64,000 nucleotides of DNA. It comes from an uncultured Oscillospiraceae bacterium (GTDB lineage Bacteria; Bacillota; Clostridia; Oscillospirales; Ruminococcaceae). The translations under genes were made by a program, and so were the position numbers. Shown piece by piece: positions 45,720 through 54,383 of this stretch. Below the pieces are notes generated by a model. That model saw nothing but the letters and a program-made list of their open reading frames with translations, was not told the DNA's origin and did not search any database. Numbering within the stretch: position 1 is the stretch's first letter; every line of letters begins with the position of its first letter. The stretch is from positions 43,682-107,681 of the forward strand of contig CASFKY010000053.1 in assembly GCA_949295465.1 (NCBI GenBank), given 5' to 3'.

Positions 45720-45748
45720 ATTATACCAACCTTTGGGTCGGGGAACAA
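45720..45748 (-). promoter_or_regulatory. Promoter of the thioesterase-methyltransferase transcript
   Basis: Minus strand TTGTTC (45748-45743), 17-base spacer, TATAAT (45725-45720). Confidence 0.6.
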
Positions 45749-45783
45749 GGCCGGAGGAGGAAGCCTTCCCAGCCTTCCCCATT

Positions 45784-45812
45784 TTGCAAAAGGCCGGCCG
45801 ATATGCTATAAT
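45784..45812 (+). promoter_or_regulatory. Promoter of the GtrII-like-tsaE-tsaB transcript
   Basis: TTGCAA (45784-45789), 17-base spacer, consensus TATAAT (45807-45812). Confidence 0.75.
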
Positions 45813-45858
45813 TTCTAAAACTATGCCCTTTTATTCTTTTCTTTTTGAGGGGAACGCC

Positions 45859-47475
45859 ATGTCACAGCCTGCCGCCTCCGAGCCTACGGCCCTCTGCACG
45901 CCGGATGCTCTTTTGAGGAAACTCACCGCCCTGTTTGCCCCCGCCCACCGGCGGGCCGCCTTTTTGTGTGCCCTGGTGGGGGGCCTGCTCTGCCACCTCT
46001 ATATTCTCACCAACATGCTGCCGGAACACGACTGGCAGTACAACTTCTACGCAGACCAGAGCAAGGTGATGCTGGGGCGCTGGCTTTTGAAGTGGGCCTG
46101 CGCCCCCTCCTCCAACGCCATCCTGCCCTGGTTCACGGGGCTGCTGGTGCTGCTGTACCTGGCGCTGGCGGCGGTGCTGGTGGCGGACCTGCTGGAAATT
46201 CGCAGCCCGGTGCTGGCCGGCCTGGCCGGGCTGCTCATGGTCACCATGCCCAGCGTGGCCTCCGGCTTTGCCTATATGTTCACTGCCGACGGCTATTTTC
46301 TCAGTGTGTTGCTGGCGGTGGCCGCCGCTCGCCTGGCCTGTGCCCGGCGCAGGGTGCCCGGCACCCTGCTGGCGGCCCTGGCCCTGGGGTGCAGCATGGG
46401 CATCTACCAGGCCTATGCCGGGGTGAGCCTGGTGCTGTTCTGCGCGGTGCTGATCCTGCGCCTTCTCCGCAGCCAGCCCTCTTTCCGGGAGTTTTTCCTG
46501 GGAGCCCTGCCCATGGCCTTCTGTGTGGCGCTGGGTGTTCTGTTTTACTTTTTCATGCTCTATCTCTCCCTGGCCCTCAGCGGTCAGACCCTGGCCGACT
46601 ACCAGGGCATCAGCGCCCTGAGCGGCGGCGGCGGCCTCAGCGTGGCGGTGCTGCTCAACCGGCTGTATCTGCTGTTCAGCGCCTGGCGGGAGGGCGTGCG
46701 ATATCTTCTGTTTGATTTCCCGGCTTTGGGCCACTGGGCCTGGGGTCAGCGGCTGGTGTGGGCCATGTACCTGCTGTTGGCCCTGTTGCTGGTGGGCTGC
46801 GCCTGGGTGGGGCGGATCTGGAAAAGGCTCTGGGCCCTGCCGGTGCTGGCCCTGCTGCTGGTGCTCATCCCGCTGGGCACCAACTACGTGGAGGTGCTCA
46901 CCAGCGAGGTCAGCTCCCATCTGCTGATGCGCTACAGCCTGGTGGTTCCCTTCTTGCTGGACCTGGCCCTGACCCAGGTTCTGCTGGACAATCCCAAGGC
47001 CGCGCTGGCCCTGCGCCAGGCGGCGGGGATCCTGGTGCCTCTGGCGGCGCTGGGGCTCTGCCTGTGCTGGACCGTGCTGGTGAATATGGGCTACACCCAC
47101 ATGAGCTATCAGTATGAGCGGGTGTACAGCAACATGGTGCGGATGGCGGATCGGATCCAGCAGACCAAGGGGTACTATGCAGGCATCCCGGTGATGATCA
47201 GCAACAGCTACGCCGAGACGCTCATTGAGGGCGACGAGATCGACGTGACCGGCCTCACCGGCCTGGGAGGCATTGTCCAGTACGACGCCTACCACTATAT
47301 CTCTTTCCTGCGCACCTGGTGCGGGCTGGACGTGGAGGGCTGTGAGCCGGAAACGGCGGCTCAGATCTGGTCCACCCCGGAGTTCCAGGCCATGCCCGCC
47401 TGGCCCGAGAGCGGCTGTACCCAAGTGATTGAGGGGGTGCTGGTGGTCAAGACCTCCCCCACCGAAGAATCCTGA
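45859..47475 (+). CDS. GtrII-like membrane glucosyltransferase
   Basis: Integral membrane protein of 538 aa with about twelve hydrophobic helices. It carries the GtrII pattern: an outer acidic loop right after the first helix (LPEHDWQYNFYADQSKVMLGRWLLKW) and a C-terminal outer domain with YYAGIPVMISNSYAETLIEGDE and a Cys-Gly-Leu-Asp pattern. Members transfer glucose from a polyprenyl carrier to surface glycan in flippase-GtrB-GtrII systems. The GT2 of DPM1/GtrB type at 5875 could supply the carrier-linked sugar, but it is 40 kb away. The ATG at 45859 follows GAGGGG; the frame continues upstream across the promoter. Confidence 0.82.
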   Translation: MSQPAASEPTALCTPDALLRKLTALFAPAHRRAAFLCALVGGLLCHLYILTNMLPEHDWQYNFYADQSKVMLGRWLLKWACAPSSNAILPWFTGLLVLLYLALAAVLVADLLEIRSPVLAGLAGLLMVTMPSVASGFAYMFTADGYFLSVLLAVAAARLACARRRVPGTLLAALALGCSMGIYQAYAGVSLVLFCAVLILRLLRSQPSFREFFLGALPMAFCVALGVLFYFFMLYLSLALSGQTLADYQGISALSGGGGLSVAVLLNRLYLLFSAWREGVRYLLFDFPALGHWAWGQRLVWAMYLLLALLLVGCAWVGRIWKRLWALPVLALLLVLIPLGTNYVEVLTSEVSSHLLMRYSLVVPFLLDLALTQVLLDNPKAALALRQAAGILVPLAALGLCLCWTVLVNMGYTHMSYQYERVYSNMVRMADRIQQTKGYYAGIPVMISNSYAETLIEGDEIDVTGLTGLGGIVQYDAYHYISFLRTWCGLDVEGCEPETAAQIWSTPEFQAMPAWPESGCTQVIEGVLVVKTSPTEES

Positions 47476-47489
47476 AAGGAGTTTTGCCT

Positions 47490-47918
47490 ATGGAATACAT
47501 CACCCACAGCCGGGCCGAGACCGTGGCCCTGGGCGAAAAGATGGCGGCGGTATTGCCGGCCGGCTCTCTGGTGGCCTTCACCGGCGGGCTGGGGGCGGGC
47601 AAAACCGCCTTTTGCGAGGGGCTGGCCAAGGGGCTTGGCTGCCTGGACCCGGTCTCCAGCCCCACCTTTGCCATTGTGAACTACTACCGGGGGCCCCGCC
47701 CTCTGGCCCACTTTGACCTGTACCGCATCTCCACCGAGGAGGACCTGGCGGGGGCCGGATTTTACGATTATTTGGACGAGGGAGCAGTGGTGGCCGCCGA
47801 GTGGAGCGAAAACTTCACCGACCTGCTGGAGCCGGAGCATCCCATCCGGGTGGATATCCGCCGGATGGAGGACGAGGACAGCCGCAAGATCACCATCACC
47901 GGCTGCCCGGATATGTGA
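47490..47918 (+). CDS. tsaE: tRNA threonylcarbamoyladenosine biosynthesis ATPase TsaE
   Basis: P-loop ATPase (142 aa) of the t6A complex with TsaB and TsaD, modifying A37 of ANN-decoding tRNAs. Walker A GGLGAGKTAFCEGLAKGLG, then PVSSPTFAIVNYYRG and HFDLYRI, and the end motif AAEWSENF. Length normal. The ATG at 47490 follows GAAAGGAG with good spacing; one two codons upstream is too close to the site. tsaB follows after 12 bases. Confidence 0.95.
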   Translation: MEYITHSRAETVALGEKMAAVLPAGSLVAFTGGLGAGKTAFCEGLAKGLGCLDPVSSPTFAIVNYYRGPRPLAHFDLYRISTEEDLAGAGFYDYLDEGAVVAAEWSENFTDLLEPEHPIRVDIRRMEDEDSRKITITGCPDM

Positions 47919-47930
47919 GGAGCAAAGCGC

Positions 47931-48629
47931 ATGATCTGTATGGGTATCGACTCGGCCGGCCGCAGGGCCGGTGTGGCCCTGATGCGGGACGAGGAACTTT
48001 TGTACGAGGCCAGCCTGAACGCAGGCCTGACCCACAGCGAAACCCTTCTGGAACTGGCGGACGCCGCCTTCCGGGCCACGGGCCTGGGGCCGGAGCAGGT
48101 GGAGCTGTACGGGGTGTGCGCCGGGCCGGGCAGCTTTACCGGGCTGCGCATCGGGCTGGCTCTGGTGAAGGGGCTTGCCTTCCCCCATCACACCCCCTGC
48201 GCCGGCGTGAGCACCCTGGAGGCGCTGGCTCTGTGCCACCCGGTGGCGGGCACCCTGGTCAGTGCCCTGGACGCCCGCCGGGGCGAGGTGTACTGGGCCG
48301 CCTTTGAGGGGCCCGAGGGCCGCCGGCTCTGCCCGGACGCCGCCCAGAAGGCCGAAGCAGCGGCCGAATTTTGCAAAGTTTGTAAAAAGCCCCTCTTTTT
48401 TGTTGGTGACGGGGCCCTGCTGTGTTATAATAAGATTGGCCCGGAGGAGGGCGCTTTTCTGCTGCCCGCCGCCCTGCGGGGTTCCCGGGCCGTGGGCGTC
48501 TGCCTGGCGGCCCGTCGGATGCAGGCCGAGGGCAAGGCTCTGCCCCCGGAACTGCTGGTGCCCGAATATCTCCGCCTGAGCCAGGCCGAGCGGGAGCGGC
48601 AGGAAAAACTGCGCGCCGGCGAGGGCTGA
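47931..48629 (+). CDS. tsaB: tRNA threonylcarbamoyladenosine biosynthesis protein TsaB
   Basis: Non-catalytic ASKHA-fold partner of TsaD in t6A synthesis (232 aa). Hallmarks are ICMGIDSAGRRAGVAL, THSETLLELADAAF, VCAGPGSFTGLRIGLALVKGLA and the later ALDARRGEVYWAAF. The usual rimI and tsaD do not follow here; rpiB and upp come next. A good promoter-like element (48403-48431) lies inside the 3' half and may drive those genes. Confidence 0.94.
   Translation: MICMGIDSAGRRAGVALMRDEELLYEASLNAGLTHSETLLELADAAFRATGLGPEQVELYGVCAGPGSFTGLRIGLALVKGLAFPHHTPCAGVSTLEALALCHPVAGTLVSALDARRGEVYWAAFEGPEGRRLCPDAAQKAEAAAEFCKVCKKPLFFVGDGALLCYNKIGPEEGAFLLPAALRGSRAVGVCLAARRMQAEGKALPPELLVPEYLRLSQAERERQEKLRAGEG
48403..48431 (+). 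promoter_or_regulatory. Candidate promoter inside tsaB for rpiB-upp
   Basis: TTGGTG (48403-48408), 17-base spacer, consensus TATAAT (48426-48431), in a locally AT-rich patch of an otherwise GC-rich gene. Confidence 0.45.
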
Positions 48630-48708
48630 GGGCTTTTTCCATCAAAATCTGATCAAGTAAGAGCGGGCCCGCCTCTGTGCCCGCCTGGAACCGAAAGGAG
48701 CAGTTTGT

Positions 48709-49158
48709 ATGAGTGAAACCATCGCGCTGGCCGCGGACCACGGCGGCTTTGAGCTGAAAGAGCAGGTCAAGAAGCACCTGGAAGAAAAGGGCATCCCCTA
48801 CCAGGATTTTGGCTGCCATGAGCCGGTGTCCTGCGATTATCCCGACATGGCCCTGCCCGCCTGCGAGGCGGTGGTCAAGGGCGAATGCCGCTGCGCGCTG
48901 CTGTTCTGCGGCACCGGCGTGGGCATTTCCATGGCTGCCAACAAGGTCAAGGGGATCCGCGCCTGCTGCTGCAGTGATTCCTTCAGCGCCGAATACACCC
49001 GCCGCCACAACAACGCCAACGCTCTGTGCATGGGCGGCCGTGTGGTGGGCCCCGGCCTTGCCATCCAGCTGGTGGACATCTTCCTGTCCACCCCCTTTGA
49101 GGGCGGCCGCCACCAGCGCCGCATCGACAAGCTCACCCAGCTGGAAAATCGGCCCTGA
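48709..49158 (+). CDS. rpiB: Ribose-5-phosphate isomerase B
   Basis: Interconverts ribulose-5-P and ribose-5-P in the pentose phosphate pathway (149 aa). Signature: IALAADHGGFELKEQVKKHL, then DYPDMALPACEAV, catalytic cysteine in LLFCGTGVGISMAANKVKGIRAC, and HNNANALCMGGRVVG. It is next to upp: together they link ribose phosphate (PRPP precursor) and uracil salvage. Confidence 0.96.
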   Translation: MSETIALAADHGGFELKEQVKKHLEEKGIPYQDFGCHEPVSCDYPDMALPACEAVVKGECRCALLFCGTGVGISMAANKVKGIRACCCSDSFSAEYTRRHNNANALCMGGRVVGPGLAIQLVDIFLSTPFEGGRHQRRIDKLTQLENRP

Positions 49159-49263
49159 ACCCCGGCGGTTTCGGGGAAGGCACCGTCAGACTGCCCTCCT
49201 TGCCGCCAATTTGCCGCGCATGCGGCCGAAAGCCAATCTATAGAAAAAAGGGAGCGTAAAACC

Positions 49264-49896
49264 ATGAACAAGCAACCCATGATTGTCAGCCATCCTTTGA
49301 TTCAGCACAAGGTGAGCCTGCTGCGCAACAAGAGCACCGGCACCAAGGAATTCAAGGAGCTGGTGAGCGAGATCGCCATGCTGCTGTGCTACGAGGCCAC
49401 CCGGGATCTGCCCACCGAAGAGGTGGAGATCGAGACTCCCATCGCCGTGGCCCACACCCAGGTGCTGGCCGGCCGCAAGCTGGCCCTGGTGCCCATCCTG
49501 CGGGCAGGCCTGGGCATGGTGGACGGCATGCTGAGCCTGCTGCCCGCCGCCAAGATCGGCCATATCGGGCTGTACCGCAACGAGGACACCCTGGAGCCGG
49601 TGGAATATTACTGCAAGCTCCCCTCTGACATCCAGGAGCGGGAAGTGATCGTGCTGGACCCCATGCTGGCCACCGGCGGCAGCGCCCGGGACGCCATCAC
49701 CCAGATCAAGAAGCGGGGCGCCCAGAACATCAAGTTCATTGGCATCATCGCCGCCCCCGAGGGTCTCAAGGCCCTGCATGAGGCGCACCCCGACGTGGAC
49801 ATCTATGTGGCCGCACTGGACGACCACCTGAACGAAAAGGGCTACATTGTGCCCGGCCTGGGAGACGCCGGCGACCGCATCTTCGGCACAAAATAA
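49264..49896 (+). CDS. upp: Uracil phosphoribosyltransferase
   Basis: Converts uracil and PRPP to UMP, salvage route (210 aa, normal size). Opening [29 protein letters not shown], the [32 protein letters not shown] region, PRPP loop [16 protein letters not shown] and the C-terminal uracil site [18 protein letters not shown]. The ATG at 49264 follows GGGAG. The gap 49159-49263 before it contains no clear promoter. Confidence 0.98.
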   Translation: MNKQPMIVSHPLIQHKVSLLRNKSTGTKEFKELVSEIAMLLCYEATRDLPTEEVEIETPIAVAHTQVLAGRKLALVPILRAGLGMVDGMLSLLPAAKIGHIGLYRNEDTLEPVEYYCKLPSDIQEREVIVLDPMLATGGSARDAITQIKKRGAQNIKFIGIIAAPEGLKALHEAHPDVDIYVAALDDHLNEKGYIVPGLGDAGDRIFGTK

Positions 49897-49941
49897 AGGG
49901 CTTCTCCCCCCGCAGAATCCCGGAAGGAGGGGCTCCCCTTT

Positions 49942-50265
49942 ATGCTGAAACAGATGTCGTTCCCGTTTTTGATCTGCCTGGTGCTGTCCGGCGGGCTGGG
50001 AGTGGCGCTGTACCTCTTGGCCACCTACAGCTTCTTTGATTTTTACACCCGCCTGATCGTGCTTGCCTGCATTTTCCTGCTGCTGGCGGCGGTGTGGGCC
50101 GCCTTTATCGCCGAATGGCGGGAGGTGTCCCGGCTGCGCAGAGCCCGGCTGGAAGAGGCCCGGCGGCGGGCTCGGCAGGACCAGGAGCTGGAAGAACAGG
50201 CCCTTCGGGAGGCCGCCGCCCTGCTGAACGGTGGGACGACCCCCGGGGAAAAGTCAGGCCGCTGA
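49942..50265 (+). CDS. Small membrane protein with coiled-coil tail
   Basis: Unrecognised protein of 107 aa. Two hydrophobic helices (FLICLVLSGGLGVALYLLATY and LIVLACIFLLLAAVWAAFIA) are followed by a strongly charged Arg/Glu-rich coiled coil (LRRARLEEARRRARQDQELEEQALREAAALL). It lies 45 bases downstream of upp; a uracil-transport role cannot be claimed because it is far too small. Ends before a strong terminator. Confidence 0.65.
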   Translation: MLKQMSFPFLICLVLSGGLGVALYLLATYSFFDFYTRLIVLACIFLLLAAVWAAFIAEWREVSRLRRARLEEARRRARQDQELEEQALREAAALLNGGTTPGEKSGR

Positions 50266-50290
50266 ACCCGGCCATTTCCCTTTGCTGCTC

Positions 50291-50336
50291 AAAAGGCGGC
50301 GCACCCCCTGATTTGTGGGGTGCGCCGCCTTTTTTG
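50291..50336. terminator. Bidirectional terminator
   Basis: Hairpin AAAAGGCGGCGCACCCC and complement, loop of about 10 bases, TTTTTT after; shared by the + and - transcripts converging here. Confidence 0.9.
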
Positions 50337-50375
50337 CCGCGCAAAAAGGCAGGAGGGATTTCTCCGTCCTGCCTG

Positions 50376-50990
50376 TCAGGTTCCGTCTTTCTTTTCGCTC
50401 TGGCCGGTGCCGCCCTCCACCACGCCCTGGTGGGTGAGGACCCGGGCAATGGTGAGGAAAAAGCATCTCAGGTCCATCCCGAAACTGAGGCGGGCCACAT
50501 ACTCCCCATCCAGCTTTGCCTTTACCGGGATCTCCAGTTCGTCCCGGCCGTTCACCTGGGCCCAGCCGGTGAGGCCGGGGGTCACGTCGTTGGCGCCGTA
50601 CTTGTCCCGCTCTTCCAGCAGATCGTACTGATTCCAGAGGGCGGGCCTGGGCCCCACAATGCTCATCTGCCCCACCAGGATGTTCCAGATCTGCGGCAGT
50701 TCATCCAGGCTGGTCTTGCGCAGGAAATGACCGCTGCGGGTGATATAGGCGTCCGGGTGCTGCAAGAGATGGGTGGGCACATCCTTGGGGGTATCGGTGC
50801 GCATGGTGCGGAATTTCAGGATAAAGAACAGCTCCTTGCCCCGGCCCACCCGCTTTTGGCGGAACAGCACCGGCCCCGGGCTGTCGCACTTGATCCATAA
50901 CGAGATGGCCAGCAGCAGCGGGCTGAGCACCACCAGCGCGCAAAAGGAAAGCAGGATATCCAACCCCCGCTTGACAAACCGTTGATACAC
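50376..50990 (-). CDS. Polyprenyl-phosphate sugar-1-phosphate transferase (WbaP/PglC type)
   Basis: Membrane enzyme of 204 aa that starts glycan assembly by moving a sugar-1-phosphate from UDP-sugar to undecaprenyl phosphate. The fold is the minimal PglC-like core: N-terminal reentrant helix ([23 protein letters not shown]), [47 protein letters not shown] and the end [29 protein letters not shown]. It is downstream of the epimerase/dehydratase with 27 bases between, so the two work on the same sugar (bacillosamine-like in known pairs). Confidence 0.93.
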   Translation of the reverse strand: MYQRFVKRGLDILLSFCALVVLSPLLLAISLWIKCDSPGPVLFRQKRVGRGKELFFILKFRTMRTDTPKDVPTHLLQHPDAYITRSGHFLRKTSLDELPQIWNILVGQMSIVGPRPALWNQYDLLEERDKYGANDVTPGLTGWAQVNGRDELEIPVKAKLDGEYVARLSFGMDLRCFFLTIARVLTHQGVVEGGTGQSEKKDGT

Positions 50991-51017
50991 CGCGCTTGCT
51001 CCCTTCCTGCGGGCCGA

Positions 51018-52976
51018 TCAGTGGCCGGTCTGGCCCGGCTGGCCCTCTTTTCCCTCTTTTTCGTCCTTCATCATTTCCCGGTTGGGATGATAGGTGGGCA
51101 CCAGGTTCTCCAAAAGATACACCACCCGCTCGTCGTTGTGCTCTGCGGCCTGGCCCAGCAGCTGAAGGCCATCGTAAAAGGCCGCCAGGTCCACATCCAG
51201 ATTGGGGGCCACGAAGATCTTATTATGGGCCGTCTTCTGCATCTTATCCTGCTCGGTGTCCATCATCAGCTCTTCATAGAGCTTTTCGCCGGGGCGCAGG
51301 CCGGTCACCTTGATCTCCATATCCACCCCCGGCTCATAGCCGTAAAAGCGGATGAGCTTTTTGGCCAGGTCCATGATCCGCACCGGCTCGCCCATATCCA
51401 GCACATAGATGCTGCCGGAGTTGGCCATGCCGCCGGCCTGCAGCACCAGCCGGGCCGCCTCCTGGATGGTCATGAAATAGCGCACGATGTCCGGGTGGGT
51501 GATGGTGACCGGGCCGCCGGCCTTGATCTGCCGCTCGAACAGGGGGATGACGCTGCCATGGCTGCCCAGCACGTTGCCGAACCGCACCGCGGTGCACCGC
51601 ATGGTGGTATTCTGGGCAAAGGTCTGGATCAGCATCTCACACAGCCGCTTGGTGGCCCCCATCACATTGGTGGGGTTCACCGCCTTGTCGGTGGAGAGCT
51701 GCACAAACCGATCCACCCCGTGCTCGCTGGCGGCCACCAGCAGATTCTTGGTGCCGAACACGTTGTTTTTCACCGCCTCGGCGGGGCTCACCTCCATCAG
51801 CGGCACATGCTTGTGGGCGGCCGCGTGGAAGACCACCGTGGGGTGGTACTGCCGGAACACCTCGTCCAGCCGGGCCTTGTCCCGCACCGAGCCGATGAGG
51901 GTGAGGATGGGGGCATCCGCCCCATAGCGGAACTTGAGCTCACACTCCAGCTCATAGGCGCAGTTTTCGTAAATGTCAAAGATCAGCAGCTGCCGGGGCG
52001 AAAAGCGCATGATCTGACGGCACAGCTCGCTGCCGATGCTGCCGCCGCCGCCGGTGACCAGCACCACCTTGTCGGTGAGGTAGCCGCTGATCTGCTCGGT
52101 GTCCAGCCGGATCTCATCCCGGGACAGAAAGTCGGAGGTGTTCAGTTCCCGGAACCCTGCCTGGGGCGGGTTCCCGTGGGCATCCAGTACCTGGGGATCG
52201 CTGAGCATCCGCACCCGGCAATGGGTGCTGTTGCACAGGTTGACCACCTCGTTGAGCCTCTCGCCCTTGAGGGTGGGGATGGCAATGACGATCTCCCGGA
52301 TGCGGTACCGCTTGACCAGAGCCGGCACGTCGGAGATGCTGCCCCGCACCGGCACCCCCTGGATGCGCAGGTTGTGCTTGGCCACATCGTCGTCCACAAT
52401 CACCACCGGGTTGCCGAAGCCCGCATTCTTTTTCTGCTTGCACAGCCGCACCGCCCAGGCGCCCGCGTTGCCGGCCCCCACGATGAGCAGGGGCATCTGG
52501 GAACTGCGCAGCTGCTCGGGGGTGTAGGAAGGCGCCAGAAGCGGGTTGAAGCGGATCAGCTTCCAGAGCATGCGGATACCGCCCAGCAAACAGATATGCA
52601 GCAGTGCGCCGATACAGATCACGGTGCGGAACAATACGCCGTGCACATACTCGTTGCCGATGAGGATGATGCCGGTGGCCACGCACACCAGGGCCGCCAG
52701 GCGCACCAGGTCCCGGGTGCCGGCAAATTCCCACATCACCTCATACAGGCCGCCCAGCCAGAAGCAGAGGGCATAGGTGAGCAGCATCCAGGGCAGATGC
52801 TCCAGCATGGTGCCCCAGTGATGGTATACCACCTGATAGTCGAACTCAAAGCGGAGCATCATGGCGATCAGGTAACCTGCCACCACCAGCAGCAGGTCCA
52901 GCGCCATCAGCAGTACTCGGCGGGGGATGCCTCGCACCAGCTGAGGCGTGCCCTTAAATTGGGTGGGATTTTTCAT
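51018..52976 (-). CDS. Membrane nucleotide-sugar 4,6-dehydratase/epimerase (PglF/FlaA1/CapD family)
   Basis: A 652-residue protein. Four membrane helices lie in the first 150 residues (LLLVVAGYLIAMM, LEHLPWMLLTYALCFWLGGL and others), then a Rossmann-like domain (PLLIVGAGNAGAWAVRL) and an SDR domain with VLVTGGGGSIGSELCRQI, VVFHAAAHKHVPLMEVSPAEAVKNNVFGTKNL, STDKAVNPTNVMGATKR and PDIVRYFMTIQEAARLV. In relatives it makes UDP-4-keto-6-deoxy sugars. The ATG at 52976 has only a weak upstream site; a longer frame is open. First in the glycan transcript, before the sugar transferase. Confidence 0.93.
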   Translation of the reverse strand: MKNPTQFKGTPQLVRGIPRRVLLMALDLLLVVAGYLIAMMLRFEFDYQVVYHHWGTMLEHLPWMLLTYALCFWLGGLYEVMWEFAGTRDLVRLAALVCVATGIILIGNEYVHGVLFRTVICIGALLHICLLGGIRMLWKLIRFNPLLAPSYTPEQLRSSQMPLLIVGAGNAGAWAVRLCKQKKNAGFGNPVVIVDDDVAKHNLRIQGVPVRGSISDVPALVKRYRIREIVIAIPTLKGERLNEVVNLCNSTHCRVRMLSDPQVLDAHGNPPQAGFRELNTSDFLSRDEIRLDTEQISGYLTDKVVLVTGGGGSIGSELCRQIMRFSPRQLLIFDIYENCAYELECELKFRYGADAPILTLIGSVRDKARLDEVFRQYHPTVVFHAAAHKHVPLMEVSPAEAVKNNVFGTKNLLVAASEHGVDRFVQLSTDKAVNPTNVMGATKRLCEMLIQTFAQNTTMRCTAVRFGNVLGSHGSVIPLFERQIKAGGPVTITHPDIVRYFMTIQEAARLVLQAGGMANSGSIYVLDMGEPVRIMDLAKKLIRFYGYEPGVDMEIKVTGLRPGEKLYEELMMDTEQDKMQKTAHNKIFVAPNLDVDLAAFYDGLQLLGQAAEHNDERVVYLLENLVPTYHPNREMMKDEKEGKEGQPGQTGH

Positions 52977-53076
52977 TTTGACTTTCGATCCATTCTTTAT
53001 AATTCTTGCCCGCGCACAGCCAGGGCCGGCGGGCTGCAAGAAAGCAAGGTTTTATTGCATTTTACATATTTAGTAT

Positions 53077-53106
53077 ATTATACATGATTTCGGAGGCATT
53101 TGTCTA
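53077..53106 (-). promoter_or_regulatory. Promoter of the glycan transcript
   Basis: Minus strand TAGACA (53106-53101), 18-base spacer, TATAAT (53082-53077). The 324-base gap 52977-53300 otherwise holds the weak promoter of the plus-strand GT2 (TGGTATACT near 53214-53222). Confidence 0.55.
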
Positions 53107-53300
53107 TATTTTACCCCTGAATGCCCTTTCTTCCCTGCAATTTTCATAATTTTGCCCAAAGAAAGCAAAACGCCCAGATTTTTGTTTTTCTATGGTGCCG
53201 GCCCCCATTTCATGGTATACTGGAAAAGAAGTCTGCGCCTTGCTATTTTGGGCGCTTTTCTTCCTTATTGCGATTTATTTCTTCTGCAAGGAGAACGATC

Positions 53301-54323
53301 ATGAAGCTGATTACCTTTGCCGTGCCCTGCTACAACTCGGCAGCTTATATGGACCACTGCATCCAGACCCTGCTCAGCGCCGGGGAGGAGGCGGAGATCA
53401 TCCTGGTGGACGACGGCTCCACCGACGACACCCCCCAAAAAGCCGATGATTGGGCCAGCCGTTACCCCGGGATCATCCGGGTGATCCACCAGCCCAACGG
53501 GGGCCACGGGGAGGGCGTGAACCAGGGCATCCGCCATGCCGGAGGTCTGTACTACAAGGTGGTAGATTCGGACGACTGGCTGGACGAGGCCTGCCTCAAA
53601 ACCGTGATGGACCGCCTGCGGGCCTTTTCCCGGCAAAAGGCCCCCATTGATCTGGTGATCTGCAACTATGTGTACGAGCATGTGGAGGATCACACCAGCC
53701 GGGCCATCCACTACCGCACCGTATTCCCGGTGGACCGGCTCTTCACCTGGGCCGAGATCGGGCATTTTGCGCCCTCCCAGAACCTGCTGATGCACTCGGT
53801 GATCTACCGCACCCAGGTGCTGCGGGACAGCGGCCTTGTGCTGCCCAAGCACACCTTTTATGTGGACAACATCTTTGTGTACCAGCCTCTGCCCTATGTG
53901 CACAGCCTGTACTACCTGGATCTGGACCTGTACCGATACTTCATTGGCCGGGCGGACCAGTCGGTGAACGAGGCGGTGATGATCAAGCGGGTGGACCAGC
54001 AGCTGCGGGTGACCCGGCTGATGATGGAAAAGCCTGACCTGTTTGCCCTGCCGCCGGAGCAGAAAAAGCTGGCCCGCTATATGAAGCACTACCTGGCCAT
54101 GATGATGTGCGTCTCCTCGGTGTTCTGCACCCTGGCGGGCACCGCCGAGGCCCGGGCCAAAAAGCGCCGGCTGTGGGAGGATCTGAAAAAGCAGGATGTG
54201 CGGCTGTACCGCAAGTTCCGCTATTTCTATTTCAGCGCCGTCACCGACCTGCCGGGCCGGCCCGGCGAGGCCATGACCCGGGGCATTTACCGGCTGGCCC
54301 AGAAGCTGTTCAAATTCAACTGA
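53301..54323 (+). CDS. Family 2 glycosyltransferase (capsule or wall glycan type)
   Basis: Cytoplasmic transferase of 340 aa. GT2 start LITFAVPCYNSAAYMDHCIQTLLSAG, first aspartate in ILVDDGSTDDTPQKADDWA, second site KVVDSDDWLDEACL, and later DNIFVYQPLPYVHSLYYLDLDLYRY. It lacks membrane helices; the tail is basic. The ATG at 53301 follows CAAGGAGAAC. It is divergent from the epimerase gene and ends in a terminator at 54333-54372. Donor and acceptor are unknown. Confidence 0.88.
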   Translation: MKLITFAVPCYNSAAYMDHCIQTLLSAGEEAEIILVDDGSTDDTPQKADDWASRYPGIIRVIHQPNGGHGEGVNQGIRHAGGLYYKVVDSDDWLDEACLKTVMDRLRAFSRQKAPIDLVICNYVYEHVEDHTSRAIHYRTVFPVDRLFTWAEIGHFAPSQNLLMHSVIYRTQVLRDSGLVLPKHTFYVDNIFVYQPLPYVHSLYYLDLDLYRYFIGRADQSVNEAVMIKRVDQQLRVTRLMMEKPDLFALPPEQKKLARYMKHYLAMMMCVSSVFCTLAGTAEARAKKRRLWEDLKKQDVRLYRKFRYFYFSAVTDLPGRPGEAMTRGIYRLAQKLFKFN

Positions 54324-54332
54324 ATTTTCCTC

Positions 54333-54372
54333 AAAAAATCCCCCGTGCCGCAGGGCACGGGGGATTTTTTAA
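54333..54372. terminator. Bidirectional terminator
   Basis: Hairpin AAAAAATCCCCCGTGCC and complement with a 3-base loop, A-run and T-run on both sides. Confidence 0.92.
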
Positions 54373-54383
54373 TGGGATATTTC

